Source: an uncultured Prevotellaceae bacterium
GTDB lineage: Bacteria > Bacteroidota > Bacteroidia > Bacteroidales > Bacteroidaceae
Assembly (NCBI GenBank): GCA_902776935.1
Contig: CACYRS010000032.1
Coordinates: forward strand, 1 to 64,000
Length of the DNA stretch: 64,000 bases
Direction: 5' to 3'
Under the pieces are notes generated by a model. The model saw only the letters and a list, made by a program, of their open reading frames with translations. It made no database searches and was not told where the DNA came from. The translations under genes and the position numbers were made by a program. How positions within the stretch are numbered: position 1 is the stretch's first letter; each line of letters opens with the position of its first letter. Positions 44,899 to 55,942 of this stretch are shown here, piece by piece.

Positions 44899-47478
44899 TT
44901 AGCCTTTGAATGCAGGAAGCTCAAGCCACTTAACGTAGCAGAAGTCCTGACGGTGAGGCAGATTCTTATTCTTTGGATACATTCTTACGGCACTCTTGTA
45001 CTGACCGAACTGACGTGGAGTAAGTTCTGCCTGGAAGGTATAATTGTTTCCTTCGTGGCCTATCATCTTAAGAGGCTCTACAGAGAATATCTTCTCCTCT
45101 CCATCCTTATTAATATATACATTAACCTTCTCCAATCCGATGGCATCGTCAAGGCCTTGCTCATTGATAACATACTTAAGAGTATACTTAGTACCAGCCT
45201 CAGCACCTGTTACTGGGAAGTTCCACTCTGCAGATACTACGTTAATGGCATCCCAACGCTCTGCAACAGTCTCTTTCCACTGTGCGATTTCCTTAGCCAG
45301 CTTGTTGTTGTCCTTAGAAATCTCCTTGAAACGTTTAGCCTCTTTCTCGTAGAACTTAGAATAATAGTCATCGAGCTGACGCTTCATGGTGTAGTGAGGA
45401 GCAATCTGTGCGATAGAGTTCTTGATAACTTTACACCAGCCCTTAGAGATACCTTTCTTGTCCTTATTATAGTAGAGAGGAATAATCTCATTCTCGAGCA
45501 GACCATAAATGGTAGCAGCATCGAGCTGATCCTGATACCCCTGGTTCTGGTATGTGCGCTTCTCAGTAAGAGCCCATCCGGCACCCTCACGATAGCCCTC
45601 AAGCCACCAGCCGTCTTTCACGCTGAGGTTTACAACACCGTTCATCTCAGCCTTCTCACCAGATGTACCTGATGCCTCAAGAGGACGTGTAGGAGTATTC
45701 ATCCAGATATCAACACCTGAAACAAGACGACGAGCCAGTAGGAAGTCGTAGTCCTCGAGGAAGATAATCTTACCGAGGAAATCAGGACGCTGAGATATCT
45801 CGTAGATCTTCTTGATGAGTCCCTGACCTGCACCATCAGCTGGGTGAGCCTTACCTGCGAAGAGGAACATTACCGGGCGTTCAGGATTGTTAACAATCTT
45901 AGAGAGACGCTCAAGGTCTGTAAACAACAGGTGAGCACGCTTATAAGTAGCGAAACGACGGCAGAAACCAATCATCAGGCACTTTGAATCCATAGACTCG
46001 AGCAATGAAACCACACGTGAAGGATCACCCTGGTTCTTCAGCCAAGCATCGCGGAACTGGTTCTTGATATAGTAGATCAGATTTTGCTTCATCTCAAGAC
46101 GAGTAGCCCACAGTTCATCATCTGGACAGTTGTAGATGCCTTCCCAAAGCTTCTCGTTTGACTGATCACTAATATATTTCGGATCAAGATACTTCTTGTA
46201 GATTTTCGTCAACCAACCTGTAGCCACCCATGTGGGGAAGTGAACACCATTGGTAACATAACCTACGTGGATCTCCTCAGGATAGTAACCGTTCCAGATA
46301 GGAGCGAACATTTTCTGAGATACCCAACCGTGAAGCATAGATACACCATTAACCTCCTGACAAGTGTTACAAGCAAATGTAGACATACAGAACTTCTCGC
46401 TCTTATCGTCTGGGTTGGTACGACCCATACCGATAAACTCATCCCATGATATGCCAAGTTTCTGAGGATATCCACCCATGTACTTGCCGAAGAGTCCCTC
46501 GTCGAAGTAGTCGTGACCTGCTGGTACTGGAGTGTGAACGGTATAAAGACCGCTTGCGCGTACCAGCTCAAGAGCCTGGTTGAAAGTAAGGCCTTCCTCA
46601 ATATAATCACACAGACGCTGCAAGTTGCAGAGAGCTGCGTGACCCTCGTTACAATGATAGATATCCTTCTTGATGCCGAGCTTCTTCAACAGCAGCATAC
46701 CACCGATACCAAGCAGGATTTCCTGCTTCAGACGGTTCTCCCAGTCACCGCCATAGAGGGCATGGGTAATAGGCTTGTCGAAATCTGAGTTCATTTCGTT
46801 GTCTGTGTCAAGCAGATAGAGTTTAACACGTCCAACGTTTACACGCCATACATAAGCATGAACCTGATAGTTTGTATAAGGAACATCGATTACCAATGGG
46901 TTGCCGTCCTTGTCAAGCTGACGCTCGATAGGCAGGCTTCCGAAGTTCTGAGTCTCATAATTAGCAATCTGCTGTCCGTCCATAGACAGACTCTGCTTAA
47001 AATATCCGAAACGATACAGGAAACCAACTGCACACATGTCTACATTAGAGTCTGAAGCTTCCTTTACATAGTCACCAGCAAGCATTCCCAGACCACCAGA
47101 ATAGATCTTAAGTGCTGAGTGCATTCCATACTCCATACAGAAGTAAGCTACAGACGGACGCTTTGTATCAGGCTTCACATCCATGTAATTACGGAATTTC
47201 TCATACACATCCTTGATGCGCTTCATCAGCGCTTTATCCTTCAGAATAGCTTCCTTACGCTCAAAACTGAGACGCTCCAATAGCATCACGGGATTATGTC
47301 TCACATCGTGATAGATTTCAACATCCAGCTCACGGAACAAATCACGTGCCTCGTAGTTCCACACCCACCACATATTGTGGGCAATCTCGTTCAAACACTT
47401 CAACTCCTCAGGAAGACTTGACTTTACTGTCAGTTCTTTCCAAACGGGAGCATTTGTGTAATCTGCTTTAATCTTCAT
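44899..47478 (-). CDS. glgP: Glycogen phosphorylase (GT35)
   Basis: GlgP splits glucose units from glycogen as glucose 1-phosphate, using pyridoxal phosphate. The 859-aa protein is of the shorter 'alpha-glucan phosphorylase' type: [20 protein letters not shown] near residue 110 (given in part), CNEGHAAL, and the PLP-side motif [13 protein letters not shown]. The extra C-terminal part (after about 760, [18 protein letters not shown]) is a beta-rich domain. The gene is 25 bases downstream of glycogen synthase on the same strand, so synthesis and breakdown are in one operon. Confidence 0.93.
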   Translation of the reverse strand: MKIKADYTNAPVWKELTVKSSLPEELKCLNEIAHNMWWVWNYEARDLFRELDVEIYHDVRHNPVMLLERLSFERKEAILKDKALMKRIKDVYEKFRNYMDVKPDTKRPSVAYFCMEYGMHSALKIYSGGLGMLAGDYVKEASDSNVDMCAVGFLYRFGYFKQSLSMDGQQIANYETQNFGSLPIERQLDKDGNPLVIDVPYTNYQVHAYVWRVNVGRVKLYLLDTDNEMNSDFDKPITHALYGGDWENRLKQEILLGIGGMLLLKKLGIKKDIYHCNEGHAALCNLQRLCDYIEEGLTFNQALELVRASGLYTVHTPVPAGHDYFDEGLFGKYMGGYPQKLGISWDEFIGMGRTNPDDKSEKFCMSTFACNTCQEVNGVSMLHGWVSQKMFAPIWNGYYPEEIHVGYVTNGVHFPTWVATGWLTKIYKKYLDPKYISDQSNEKLWEGIYNCPDDELWATRLEMKQNLIYYIKNQFRDAWLKNQGDPSRVVSLLESMDSKCLMIGFCRRFATYKRAHLLFTDLERLSKIVNNPERPVMFLFAGKAHPADGAGQGLIKKIYEISQRPDFLGKIIFLEDYDFLLARRLVSGVDIWMNTPTRPLEASGTSGEKAEMNGVVNLSVKDGWWLEGYREGAGWALTEKRTYQNQGYQDQLDAATIYGLLENEIIPLYYNKDKKGISKGWCKVIKNSIAQIAPHYTMKRQLDDYYSKFYEKEAKRFKEISKDNNKLAKEIAQWKETVAERWDAINVVSAEWNFPVTGAEAGTKYTLKYVINEQGLDDAIGLEKVNVYINKDGEEKIFSVEPLKMIGHEGNNYTFQAELTPRQFGQYKSAVRMYPKNKNLPHRQDFCYVKWLELPAFKG

Positions 47479-47502
47479 AATCTCTTTAATTTGGGAATTA
47501 TT

Positions 47503-49212
47503 TTAGTCTTTTATATTCTTTATTCTGTTTTCTGCCTTACGAAGGGCAATATCGTATGCCTCATCGTAATATTTGATAAACTCACTCCACAGAGCTTTCT
47601 TTGATAGCTTATCCGCATTCTTACGGCACTCGTCAATCTGTTTCTGAGTGAAATTAGAGAACTCAGCAACAGTATCCTTAATAATATCAGCCACTTCAGA
47701 ATAGTTATAGTCTGTACGATGAATTACTTTCACACCATCAGAAATCTCTCCGTAATGTCCGAATACACTATTTGCCCACAAGCCGAAACCAGCGAGATCG
47801 GTAGTGATACATGGCACCTTAAAGGCGATAGCCTCCAATGGGGTATATCCCCAAGGCTCGTAATATGATGGATAGATACAGAGATCGTTGCCAAGAACGA
47901 TATCGTAATATGTCATATTCAGAATGCCATCTTTTCCATCAAGATAACATGGCAGGAAGATAACCTTCACATTATCATCCTTTCGATTATGCATATCGAA
48001 ATACTTCAACATACCGAGCACATTGTCATGGCTCATATTGTGGAGCCAATGAGTAACCTGCGGCACCTCCAGAGGTGTTGTGTATTTCTTTCCACTCTTA
48101 AGACGTTCCTGGAGATCCTTACGGGGCTCTCCTACCCAACCTGGTACTTCAATGAAAGCTACTATCTTCTTCTTCAGGTCTCTGTCGCGAAGCAGACGGT
48201 TCATTGCCTCTACAAACACGTCAATTCCCTTATTACGGAACTCATAGCGGCCAGAGGTAGATATAATCAGGGTATCATCATCAAGCTGCTCACCCAAGAG
48301 GGCATTTGCGACATCAAGCAGACAACGGCGTGCAACCTTACGCTTTTTGGCAAACTGTGCTGTCTTGGGTACGAAACTGTTATCGAAGCCATTGGGAAGT
48401 ACTACGTCAACTGGTTTGTCAAGCAGCTCTACACATTCTTTTGCCGTAATATCGCTAACCGTAGTAAAACAGTCAACATTAAGTGCCGTCTGCTTTTCAA
48501 TAGAGTGTTTAGACTGCATATTAAGCTCTCCAGCCATCTGATCACCATTATATGCGAAGAGATAATCATAAAGAGGTTTCATGTTTCCTGCAATACTACG
48601 TCCGATACTTGTAGCATGGGTTGTAAAGATTGTACCTATCTGAGGAAGAGTGTTGTTTATATAAAGTGCTCCAAGACCACACATCCACTCATTGGCATGG
48701 TAGATAACCTTTAGTGGTGAGGTTTTAGATGCTATAGGTGAGAGGTAATGATTATAGAAGCTCTCAACCACTAATGCAGCAGCATAAGAGAACATAGAGG
48801 CCTCGTCATAGTCACCGTAGGCATGCAAAGAGTCTACACCGTAGTTTTCCCACAGCCAGCCGTATATTTCATTCTTCTTTTCAAAGAACGGCACAAAATC
48901 AACAAGGATTGCAATTGGTTCACCAGGAACCATCCATCGCCCTATCCTAACATTTAGACCATTTTCCTTTGCCTCCCATTGCCACTCGGCAAAAAGAGAT
49001 TTATCTTCTTTAAAATAGGGGCTTTCTTCCTTAGTATACTTATCGTCATCACGTTTCCATAGTCCCGGTCCTATGAAGATGACTTTATCCTGGAGTGCCG
49101 TCTGCAATGTTTTGGCACGTGTCGAAAGGACTGTATAGATTCCACCTACTTTATTACAAACTTCCCAACTCGATTCAAATATATAGTCGGGCTTCAAAAG
49201 TTCCTTAACCAT
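47503..49212 (-). CDS. Glycogen synthase, eukaryotic-like (GT3 type)
   Basis: This 569-aa enzyme extends glycogen. It does not look like the bacterial GlgA; it has the marks of the GT3 family: SWEVCNKVGGIYTVLSTRAK (residues 15-34), YHANEWMCGLGALYI, TIFTTHATSIGRSIAGN and the C-terminal YPSYYEPWGYTPLEAIAF with the two catalytic-site Glu. GT3 enzymes use UDP-glucose. It heads the operon with glgP. A promoter lies 23 bases upstream. No branching enzyme gene is in the window. Confidence 0.9.
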   Translation of the reverse strand: MVKELLKPDYIFESSWEVCNKVGGIYTVLSTRAKTLQTALQDKVIFIGPGLWKRDDDKYTKEESPYFKEDKSLFAEWQWEAKENGLNVRIGRWMVPGEPIAILVDFVPFFEKKNEIYGWLWENYGVDSLHAYGDYDEASMFSYAAALVVESFYNHYLSPIASKTSPLKVIYHANEWMCGLGALYINNTLPQIGTIFTTHATSIGRSIAGNMKPLYDYLFAYNGDQMAGELNMQSKHSIEKQTALNVDCFTTVSDITAKECVELLDKPVDVVLPNGFDNSFVPKTAQFAKKRKVARRCLLDVANALLGEQLDDDTLIISTSGRYEFRNKGIDVFVEAMNRLLRDRDLKKKIVAFIEVPGWVGEPRKDLQERLKSGKKYTTPLEVPQVTHWLHNMSHDNVLGMLKYFDMHNRKDDNVKVIFLPCYLDGKDGILNMTYYDIVLGNDLCIYPSYYEPWGYTPLEAIAFKVPCITTDLAGFGLWANSVFGHYGEISDGVKVIHRTDYNYSEVADIIKDTVAEFSNFTQKQIDECRKNADKLSKKALWSEFIKYYDEAYDIALRKAENRIKNIKD

Positions 49213-49234
49213 GCGTTATAATTATAAACTGCTG

Positions 49235-49242
49235 CAAAGTTA
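49235..49242 (-). promoter_or_regulatory. -7 box of the glycogen operon
   Basis: The complement reads TAACTTTG, 23 bases from ATG 49212. Confidence 0.6.
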
Positions 49243-49318
49243 CTTAATTTTTTTTAAAAACCACACATTTTCTATGTATATTTTCGTCATTTTCAATGAA
49301 TTATTGATTTATATTTGT

Positions 49319-49326
49319 TATCTTTG
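49319..49326 (+). promoter_or_regulatory. -7 box of the 141-aa exported protein gene
   Basis: TATCTTTG, 21 bases before ATG 49347. Confidence 0.6.
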
Positions 49327-49346
49327 CCCGCAAATCAGAATAGGAC

Positions 49347-49772
49347 ATGAAGAAGTTGTTGATATTATTTATAATATGGCTTTTTTCGCAAAACATCACC
49401 CTGGCCCAAAGCAGAGAAAAGCCCTTTCATGCGCATCTCTTTAACAAGGAGTTCGATGTGTATATAAAAATTAACTTCTATGAAGAAGATATTGAGGTAC
49501 CTGGCCAGGAACTATATGGCCCGTTGGCAGGTTTTCTGGGAAAGAAACATAATTCCTTCTGCTGGGTTATCACCTCAGCAAAGGTAGAAGGCAATACAGC
49601 TACATTATCTCTTATCAATGATTATGGCTCAGAGGATCTCACCGCTACCCTATCCTTTCAGAACGACTCAACGTATATCCTGAAACAGATGTCGGGTTCT
49701 ACGATAAAAATTCCAAAGAATGGAAAATGGCAGAAGCTACCTAAGACTCTGGAATTCAGACTTAAGGAATAA
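49347..49772 (+). CDS. Exported protein of unknown function (141 aa)
   Basis: The product has a signal peptide (LLILFIIWLFSQNITLAQ, cleavage near residue 20) and a small beta-rich mature part (FDVYIKINFYEEDIEVPGQ, then VEGNTATLSLIND). Its repeated charged strands suggest a single lipocalin-like or immunoglobulin-like domain. I recognise no named family. It is a single gene with its own promoter and terminator. Confidence 0.75.
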   Translation: MKKLLILFIIWLFSQNITLAQSREKPFHAHLFNKEFDVYIKINFYEEDIEVPGQELYGPLAGFLGKKHNSFCWVITSAKVEGNTATLSLINDYGSEDLTATLSFQNDSTYILKQMSGSTIKIPKNGKWQKLPKTLEFRLKE

Positions 49773-49773
49773 A

Positions 49774-49812
49774 AAAACAGGTGTCACCACGAAGATGACA
49801 CCTGTTTTATTT
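49774..49812. terminator. Bidirectional terminator
   Basis: AAAACAGGTGTCA (49774-49786) and TGACACCTGTTTT (49796-49808) form a perfect 13-bp stem, with A and T runs on both sides. It separates the exported-protein gene from the convergent rplT operon. Confidence 0.85.
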
Positions 49813-49826
49813 TTGAAGGGGGTAAT

Positions 49827-50171
49827 TTACTTCACCTTCTCCACGATAGCCTTGAAAGCCTCGGGATTGTTCATAGCGAGGTCAGCGAGAACCTTACGGT
49901 TAATCTCGACACCAGCCTTTGCGAGCTTACCCATCAGGACAGAGTAGCTCATGCCTTCCATACGAGCGGCAGCATTGATACGCTGAATCCACAGGCTGCG
50001 GAAATTGCGCTTCTTGTTACGACGATCGCGATAAGCATAGGTCAGACCCTTCTCCCAGGTATTCTTTGCTACTGTCCAAACATTCTTACGGGCTCCAAAA
50101 TAGCCACGGGTAAGTTTTAAAATACTCTTACGCTTTGCTCTTGATGCAACGTGATTTACACTTCTTGGCAT
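49827..50171 (-). CDS. rplT: 50S ribosomal protein L20
   Basis: This 114-aa basic protein has the L20 marks [20 protein letters not shown], seen in part as [34 protein letters not shown] and the C-terminal globular part. It binds 23S rRNA early in 50S assembly. Order infC-rpmI-rplT is the usual one. Confidence 0.97.
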   Translation of the reverse strand: MPRSVNHVASRAKRKSILKLTRGYFGARKNVWTVAKNTWEKGLTYAYRDRRNKKRNFRSLWIQRINAAARMEGMSYSVLMGKLAKAGVEINRKVLADLAMNNPEAFKAIVEKVK

Positions 50172-50185
50172 AGTTTCTTACTTCT

Positions 50186-50380
50186 TTAAATGTTAGACAA
50201 TAGGGTTAGCGGAGACACAGCAGAAGGATCAACGATTGCAGAGTGCACAAGATTGCGCTTCTGCTTCTTTGTCTTCTTTGTCAGAATGTGGCTGTGGTAA
50301 GCGTGATTTCTCTTAACCTTACCTGTACCGGTGAATGAGAATCTCTTCTTGGCACCGGAGTTTGTCTTTACTTTTGGCAT
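50186..50380 (-). CDS. rpmI: 50S ribosomal protein L35
   Basis: The 64-aa protein reads [20 protein letters not shown] and ends in Ser/Leu-rich text; it is basic and matches L35 in size and N-terminus. It lies 14 bases upstream of rplT in the same operon. Confidence 0.95.
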   Translation of the reverse strand: MPKVKTNSGAKKRFSFTGTGKVKRNHAYHSHILTKKTKKQKRNLVHSAIVDPSAVSPLTLLSNI

Positions 50381-50467
50381 TGTTTTTTAAAATTTAAATT
50401 GTTATTATTAACCGACGACAACGCATATACCGGGCGCGACGTCTTTTTAAAACCTTGAACTAAATGA

Positions 50468-51172
50468 TTAGTCCTCAGTATCTGTAAGCTTCTTAAGGGC
50501 ATCGGCAGAGATTTTGGCATTTGCGAAGAGACCACCATTAGCAGGCATCTCTGCATCAACCTCAACCTCCTGTTTCTGCTGTTTTACAACATCCTTTGCC
50601 TCCTGAGATGCAGCCTCACGATCACGAGCCTGCTGACTCATCTTCTTGGCACCAGCTTTCTTAGGAGCAAGATAAAGGAACATCTTCTTTCCCTCGAGTG
50701 ATGGCATACCTTCTACCTTTCCGACCTCCTCCAGATCGTTGGCGAAACGGAGAAGCAAAACCTCACCTTGTTCCTTGAAGAGGATTGAGCGTCCCCTGAA
50801 GAACACATAAGCACGAACCTTGTTGCCTTCCTCTAAGAACTCCTTGGCGTGCTTGAGCTTGAACTGATAGTCGTGCTCATCTGTCTGAGGTCCGAAACGG
50901 ATTTCCTTAACCTCCACCTTCACCTGCTTCGCCTTCATCTCCTTCTGGCGCTTTTTTTGCTGATAAAGGAACTTGGAGTAGTCAATGAGACGACAAACTG
51001 GCGGATTGGCGTTGGGCGAAATCTCTACGAGATCGACACCTTGTTCGCGAGCCATATTCAAAGCATCACGGGTAGGAACTACAGAACTTCCCTCCTCACC
51101 CACAATGCGAACTTCACGTACACGAATCTGTTCGTTGATTCGGTACTGTTGCTTCATTTTGTCATTCTTCAT
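50468..51172 (-). CDS. infC: Translation initiation factor IF-3
   Basis: IF-3 keeps 30S subunits free and checks the start codon. The 234-aa protein (ATG 51172; a TTG three bases upstream is unlikely) has the N-terminal [36 protein letters not shown], and the C-terminal domain [19 protein letters not shown]. The last 55 residues are an extra low-complexity tail ([20 protein letters not shown]), longer than in E. coli. It starts with ATG, not the AUU/AUA common in other phyla. rpmI and rplT follow. Confidence 0.95.
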   Translation of the reverse strand: MKNDKMKQQYRINEQIRVREVRIVGEEGSSVVPTRDALNMAREQGVDLVEISPNANPPVCRLIDYSKFLYQQKKRQKEMKAKQVKVEVKEIRFGPQTDEHDYQFKLKHAKEFLEEGNKVRAYVFFRGRSILFKEQGEVLLLRFANDLEEVGKVEGMPSLEGKKMFLYLAPKKAGAKKMSQQARDREAASQEAKDVVKQQKQEVEVDAEMPANGGLFANAKISADALKKLTDTED

Positions 51173-51197
51173 CAACTATTTTTTAAAAAATCGGCTG

Positions 51198-51205
51198 CAA
51201 AATTA
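51198..51205 (-). promoter_or_regulatory. -7 box of infC
   Basis: The complement reads TAATTTTG, 26 bases before ATG 51172. It allows the ribosomal-protein operon to be read apart from thrS. Confidence 0.55.
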
Positions 51206-51212
51206 CAAATTT

Positions 51213-51256
51213 TCTTTGAGCTTTGAGCTTTAAACTTTGAACTTTTTGATTACATT
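51213..51256. repeat. Degenerate AAAG heptamer repeat, copy 2
   Basis: On the minus strand it reads GTAATCAAAAAGTTCAAAG, then TTTAAAGCTCAAAGCTCAAAG: a GTAATC head followed by AAAGYTY units, as in copies 1 and 3. It lies between thrS and the infC promoter. Confidence 0.65.
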
Positions 51257-51285
51257 TATACAATTTTAACAATAAAACCACAAAG

Positions 51286-53229
51286 TTAGAAGTCTTTTGT
51301 CATTTCCGCAACACGAGAATTCACCTCATCGATGAACTCCTGAATGGTCTTAACACTCTGTTCACCACCGCCCTGTGGACGAACGGCAACAGTACCATCC
51401 TGCTGCTCCTTCTCACCAACGATAACCATGTAAGGAATACGCTTCAGCTCGTTATCACGAATCTTGCGTCCCAATTTCTCATTACGCAGGTCGATGGTAG
51501 CACGAACACCACCCATATCGAACTTCTTAGCAACCTCCTGAGCATAGTCGTTATACTTCTCCGAGAGAGGTAGGATTGCTACCTGGTCCGGAGTAAGCCA
51601 AAGTGGGAAGTGACCAGAAGTATGTTCGATAAGCACAGCACAGAAGCGCTCAAGCGATCCGAATGGAGCACGGTGAATCATCACGGGAGTCTTCTTGGTG
51701 TTGTCCTCGTCAGTATACTCGAGCTGGAAACGCTTAGGAAGGTTATAGTCTACCTGGATAGTACCCAACTGCCAACGACGTCCGATAGCGTCCTTAATCA
51801 TGAAGTCGAGCTTAGGACCATAGAATGCTGCCTCGCCATATTCAACTTTTGCAGGCAGGCCTTTCTCCTGACACGCCTCAACGATAGCCTTCTCTGCAAG
51901 TGCCCAGTCCTCATCAGTACCAACATATTTCTCGTGGTCGTTAGGATCACGCAGAGAAATCTGAGCCTCGAAATTGAATCCGAAAGCTGTAAGCACAATA
52001 CCGATGATATCCATTACGTTAAGGAACTCCTGCTTTACCTGGTCTGGACGACAGAAGAGGTGTGCATCATCCTGAGTGAACGAACGTACACGAGTCAAAC
52101 CATGCAGCTCACCACTCTGCTCATAGCGATATACTGTACCAAACTCAGCGATACGCAGAGGCAGATCCTTATATGAACGAGGTTTCCATGCGAAGATCTC
52201 GCAGTGGTGAGGACAGTTCATCGGCTTCAACATATACTCCTCATCCTCCTCTGGGGTATGAATAGGCTGGAACGAATCCTTGCCATAATGGGCATAGTGA
52301 CCAGAGGTAACATAGAGGTTTTTGGAGCCTATATGCGGAGTAATAACTTCCTGATACCCAAATCTTTTCTGAACTTTACGCAAGTGATCCTGTAAGCGAA
52401 GACGAAGTTCTGTGCCCTTTGGCAACCAGATAGGCAAACCCTTACCTACCTTCTCTGAGAACATGAAGAGTTCCATCTCCTTACCGATCTTACGATGGTC
52501 ACGCTTCTTGGCTTCCTCCAGCATCTCAAGATACTCGTCGAGCATCTTCTTCTTTGGGAAAGAGATACCATAGAGTCGCTGCATCTGCTCACGGGTGGCA
52601 TCGCCACGCCAGAAAGCACCTGCTACAGATGTAAGCTTTACGGCCTTTATCTCGCCTGTATCTACGAGGTGTGGACCACGACAGAGGTCTGTGAAGTTAC
52701 CCTGCGTGTATGTTGTGATAGAACCGTCTTCCAGATCCTGCTCAATATGCTCACACTTATATGTCTGGCCATCGGCAGCAAACTGCTTCAAGGCATCAGC
52801 CTTTGCAACCTCCTTGCGCACAACAGTCTCTTTCTTACCAGCCAGTTCCTTCATCTTTGCCTCAATTTTAGGGAAGTCGCTCTCCTTGATGCTCTCGCCA
52901 TCCTTTAGCAATACATCATAGAAGAAACCATTCTCAATGGCAGGTCCGAATCCGAACTGTATGCCAGGATAGAGCTCCTGTAGAGCCTCTGCCAAGAGGT
53001 GAGCAGAAGTGTGCCAGAAGGTGTGCTTACCCTGCTCATCATCAAACTTATAGAGTTCAATCTTTGCATCCTCATTGATAGGACGGTTCAACTCTACAGT
53101 CTCACCGTTAACTCCACAGCTTACAACGCTGCGTGCGAGAGCCGGAGAGATACTCTCTGCAATCTGAAAGCCAGTTACGCCCTGCTCATACGAACGAACA
53201 GATCCGTCTGGAAATGTAATATTAATCAT
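51286..53229 (-). CDS. thrS: Threonyl-tRNA synthetase
   Basis: ThrS charges tRNA(Thr). The 647-aa protein has the N-terminal TGS domain ([16 protein letters not shown]), the editing domain with [11 protein letters not shown], the class II core with [10 protein letters not shown] (zinc Cys and motif 2 region), [17 protein letters not shown] and [12 protein letters not shown], and the anticodon-binding C-terminal domain. All parts are present and the length is standard. A promoter is 35 bases upstream. Confidence 0.97.
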   Translation of the reverse strand: MINITFPDGSVRSYEQGVTGFQIAESISPALARSVVSCGVNGETVELNRPINEDAKIELYKFDDEQGKHTFWHTSAHLLAEALQELYPGIQFGFGPAIENGFFYDVLLKDGESIKESDFPKIEAKMKELAGKKETVVRKEVAKADALKQFAADGQTYKCEHIEQDLEDGSITTYTQGNFTDLCRGPHLVDTGEIKAVKLTSVAGAFWRGDATREQMQRLYGISFPKKKMLDEYLEMLEEAKKRDHRKIGKEMELFMFSEKVGKGLPIWLPKGTELRLRLQDHLRKVQKRFGYQEVITPHIGSKNLYVTSGHYAHYGKDSFQPIHTPEEDEEYMLKPMNCPHHCEIFAWKPRSYKDLPLRIAEFGTVYRYEQSGELHGLTRVRSFTQDDAHLFCRPDQVKQEFLNVMDIIGIVLTAFGFNFEAQISLRDPNDHEKYVGTDEDWALAEKAIVEACQEKGLPAKVEYGEAAFYGPKLDFMIKDAIGRRWQLGTIQVDYNLPKRFQLEYTDEDNTKKTPVMIHRAPFGSLERFCAVLIEHTSGHFPLWLTPDQVAILPLSEKYNDYAQEVAKKFDMGGVRATIDLRNEKLGRKIRDNELKRIPYMVIVGEKEQQDGTVAVRPQGGGEQSVKTIQEFIDEVNSRVAEMTKDF

Positions 53230-53263
53230 ACCTTATTTTATATATAAAATTCGAATTTGCGTG

Positions 53264-53271
53264 CAAAGGTA
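53264..53271 (-). promoter_or_regulatory. -7 box of thrS
   Basis: The complement reads TACCTTTG, 35 bases from ATG 53229. No T-box or hairpin-rich leader is visible between them. Confidence 0.6.
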
Positions 53272-53321
53272 CTACATTTTCATGAATCCAACAAACTTTT
53301 CCCCAAAAGATTGCGTTATCA

Positions 53322-55316
53322 TTACTTCTCACGATACTTTTTAATCACACTATAGGCACTATATAGTCCGAGTTCTCCTGCTTTGCTCAAATCAGAGATG
53401 CCCTCGGGAGTCTTGCCTGAATATATATTAACTATACCTCTGTTATACCAAGCCTCAGGGATGTTGGCGTCTATATGGATAGCACGGTTGAAATCCTCCA
53501 AAGCATGCTGATAGTCTTTACGTATTGCATATAGACAGCCTCGGTTATAGTAAAGATATGCATTATTTGGCGAAAGTTTCAGAGCTTCGCAAAGATCGCT
53601 TAGAACATTTGCCGACTTCAGGTCGATATTTGTTCCCTGTGAGGCATTAAACTCATTAATACGAGCCTGACATACAGCACGTTGCCAATATGCGAGTGTA
53701 GAAGTTGAGTCAATCTGTAGCAAAGTAGAGAGGTCGTCGATTGCAGAATCAAAGTTCTGAATTGCAGCATATGCAACGGCACGAAGCATCAGCATTGGAC
53801 CAACCTTCTTATCACCCTTTGCATCCCCTATTGCCACAGTCACAGAGTCAAGATACTCAAAGTAACGTTTCATACTCCTCTCATCAATATTTGGCTGTGA
53901 TGCGCCTATATATATATTCTGTGAACGAGTTTTCTGGTTAAAGGCATCAACTTCTCTGTCGAATGCGATATATGAATGCACGTCGTCGATAACAGAATGG
54001 AAAGAGAGACCGTACATTGGCTGGAAGGAAATCTCTACCTTTCGGTTCTGTACTCTTCCACGATAGTCGCTCTTATACTCGTGCTCCACATTCTGTTCAT
54101 CAGCTACAACTAACTGGTTGTATTTCTCGGGATCAGTATCACTCTTCCTTCGCATCTGTTTCTTGGAGAGCCGGGGCTGCTTGCCAAAGCGTTTATCTAT
54201 CTGAGCCTTGAGGATACGGAACTCGTCGATTTCCGCCTGTTTCGTATTTCCAAGACGACGATAGCATGCAGCCCGATGCTGAAGACCAAACCAGAAGTTT
54301 GGGAACTCATCAATGACCTTAGTATAATCCCTTATGGCTGCCCTTAAGTTTCCCGTCTGTTCCAGCAGTAGGGCACGATTGAAGAGAGCCATCAAGTTAT
54401 TTGGCTCCAACTTAAGCACAAAGTCGAAGTCTTCTATACCTCTGTTGTCATCGCCAACCTGAGCCCTCAGCAGACCACGATTATAATGCCCAAGGAAATT
54501 ATTTGGGTCAAGATCGAGAGCTGTATCATAATCTGCCATCGCTCCTCGGAGTCCGTTCTTATTATAACGGGCCATTGCTCGGTTGATATAATATGCAGGA
54601 TTCTTCGGTTGCAGATGTATGGCTTTAGTAAGATATTCCTCGCCCTCCTTCCATTTCTGACGAGCTAGACTGATGACAGCCCTCTCAGCCCATATTCCAG
54701 CATCATAAGGGTCGAGGTCAAGGCTCTTATCAAGGGATTTTATGGCAGAAGTGGTATCTTTCTGTAGTAAGAATATCTCAGCCTGCATGGAATATGCACG
54801 AGCATAACCAGACCAATGCATCAACATAGTATCTATCTCTGCAAGTCCTCGCACATAATCTTTCTCATTTATCCGGCACAGGATACGGTTATGCCAAAGG
54901 CCCTGGTTATCAGGATTATAGCGCAGAGCAAAGGTATAGTCTTCTATTGCCTCATCATATTTCTTCTGATTGATACGGCAAAGTCCTCGCAACTCGTAAC
55001 AGCTTATCACATACGGATTACGCTCTATTGCCTCCGTGCAGTCGCTCTCAGCCCCACGAAAATCATCGAGATAGAACTTTGCCACCCCTCTAAAGAACCA
55101 AGGTTCATAAAGATAGGGTTTTGCACCTATTGCCTGATTGAAATACTGTATAGACAGTACATAGTCCTCGTAATAAAGTGCAGAACGTCCGATCATCACC
55201 AGACGATCGGTATTATACTGGGCATGTAAAGGTAAAAAAGTAAAAAAGAAAAAAGGCAAAAGAAAAAAAAGCCTAATACCTCTTATACAAGATACCAATT
55301 CCCTGGTGTTTATCAT
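53322..55316 (-). CDS. Exported TPR-repeat protein
   Basis: The 664-aa protein begins with a hydrophobic signal (GIRLFFLLPFFFFTFLPLHAQ). It then carries a long series of TPR units such as EPWFFRGVAKFYLDD, NPAYYINRAMARYNKNG, NFLGHYNRGLLRAQVGDD and NAYLYYNRGCLYAIRKDYQ, in two blocks (about residues 30-380 and 500-650) separated by a polar linker of about 120 residues. TPR repeats hold other proteins together; the partner is unknown. It likely sits in the periplasm. def follows upstream on the same strand after 24 bases. Confidence 0.85.
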   Translation of the reverse strand: MINTRELVSCIRGIRLFFLLPFFFFTFLPLHAQYNTDRLVMIGRSALYYEDYVLSIQYFNQAIGAKPYLYEPWFFRGVAKFYLDDFRGAESDCTEAIERNPYVISCYELRGLCRINQKKYDEAIEDYTFALRYNPDNQGLWHNRILCRINEKDYVRGLAEIDTMLMHWSGYARAYSMQAEIFLLQKDTTSAIKSLDKSLDLDPYDAGIWAERAVISLARQKWKEGEEYLTKAIHLQPKNPAYYINRAMARYNKNGLRGAMADYDTALDLDPNNFLGHYNRGLLRAQVGDDNRGIEDFDFVLKLEPNNLMALFNRALLLEQTGNLRAAIRDYTKVIDEFPNFWFGLQHRAACYRRLGNTKQAEIDEFRILKAQIDKRFGKQPRLSKKQMRRKSDTDPEKYNQLVVADEQNVEHEYKSDYRGRVQNRKVEISFQPMYGLSFHSVIDDVHSYIAFDREVDAFNQKTRSQNIYIGASQPNIDERSMKRYFEYLDSVTVAIGDAKGDKKVGPMLMLRAVAYAAIQNFDSAIDDLSTLLQIDSTSTLAYWQRAVCQARINEFNASQGTNIDLKSANVLSDLCEALKLSPNNAYLYYNRGCLYAIRKDYQHALEDFNRAIHIDANIPEAWYNRGIVNIYSGKTPEGISDLSKAGELGLYSAYSVIKKYREK

Positions 55317-55340
55317 CTTACTTTCTTACCCTATTACTTC

Positions 55341-55901
55341 TTACCTCTTAACGGGTTTTGTCTTATAGCCACAACGATAGCGGCCCTTTATCAAAGCAGC
55401 CAACTTGCTCTTTACAAGTTGTTTGCGAAGGGGAGAAATACGGTCTACGAACATTTTACCGTCAAGATGATCAAACTCATGCTGCATTACTCTTGCAAGA
55501 TATCCCTCAATCCATTCGTCATGATGTTTAAACTCCTCATCATCCCACTCCACATGTATACGTGTAGGACGCACAACCTTCTCATGGATGGCAGGAAGAG
55601 AGAGACAGCCCTCTTCCGAGGAATCTGTCTTAGACTCATCATACTCTACAATATGAGGATTGATAAATACCTGTCGGAAACCTTTATATTCGGGCAAGTC
55701 CTGTGACAGAACATCAAGATCGATGACAGACAGACGTATCGCCTTCCCGATCTGAGGTGCAGCCAGTCCGATACCATCCGACTCAGCAAGTGTCTCCCAC
55801 ATATCCTCGATAAGTTTCTTCAGATCGGGATAATCATGGGTAATGTCTTCGGCCACCTTGCGAAGCACAGGCTGACCATATATATAAATAGGTAGAACCA
55901 T
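55341..55901 (-). CDS. def: Peptide deformylase
   Basis: Def removes the formyl group from new proteins. The 186-aa protein has the three motifs: [10 protein letters not shown] (residues ~48), EEGCLSLP with the metal Cys, and QHEFDHLDG with HExxH. The length is usual. It lies between ruvX (upstream) and the TPR gene, all on the minus strand. Confidence 0.97.
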   Translation of the reverse strand: MVLPIYIYGQPVLRKVAEDITHDYPDLKKLIEDMWETLAESDGIGLAAPQIGKAIRLSVIDLDVLSQDLPEYKGFRQVFINPHIVEYDESKTDSSEEGCLSLPAIHEKVVRPTRIHVEWDDEEFKHHDEWIEGYLARVMQHEFDHLDGKMFVDRISPLRKQLVKSKLAALIKGRYRCGYKTKPVKR

Positions 55902-55904
55902 TTT

Positions 55905-55942
55905 AGACTATGAACTTTGAGCTTTGAACTTTAAACTTTAGA
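55905..55942. repeat. Degenerate AAAG heptamer repeat, copy 3
   Basis: On the minus strand it reads GTAATCTAAAGTTTAAAG, then TTCAAAGCTCAAAGTTCATAG. It fills the gap between ruvX and def and has the same GTAATC head as copies 1 and 2. Confidence 0.65.
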
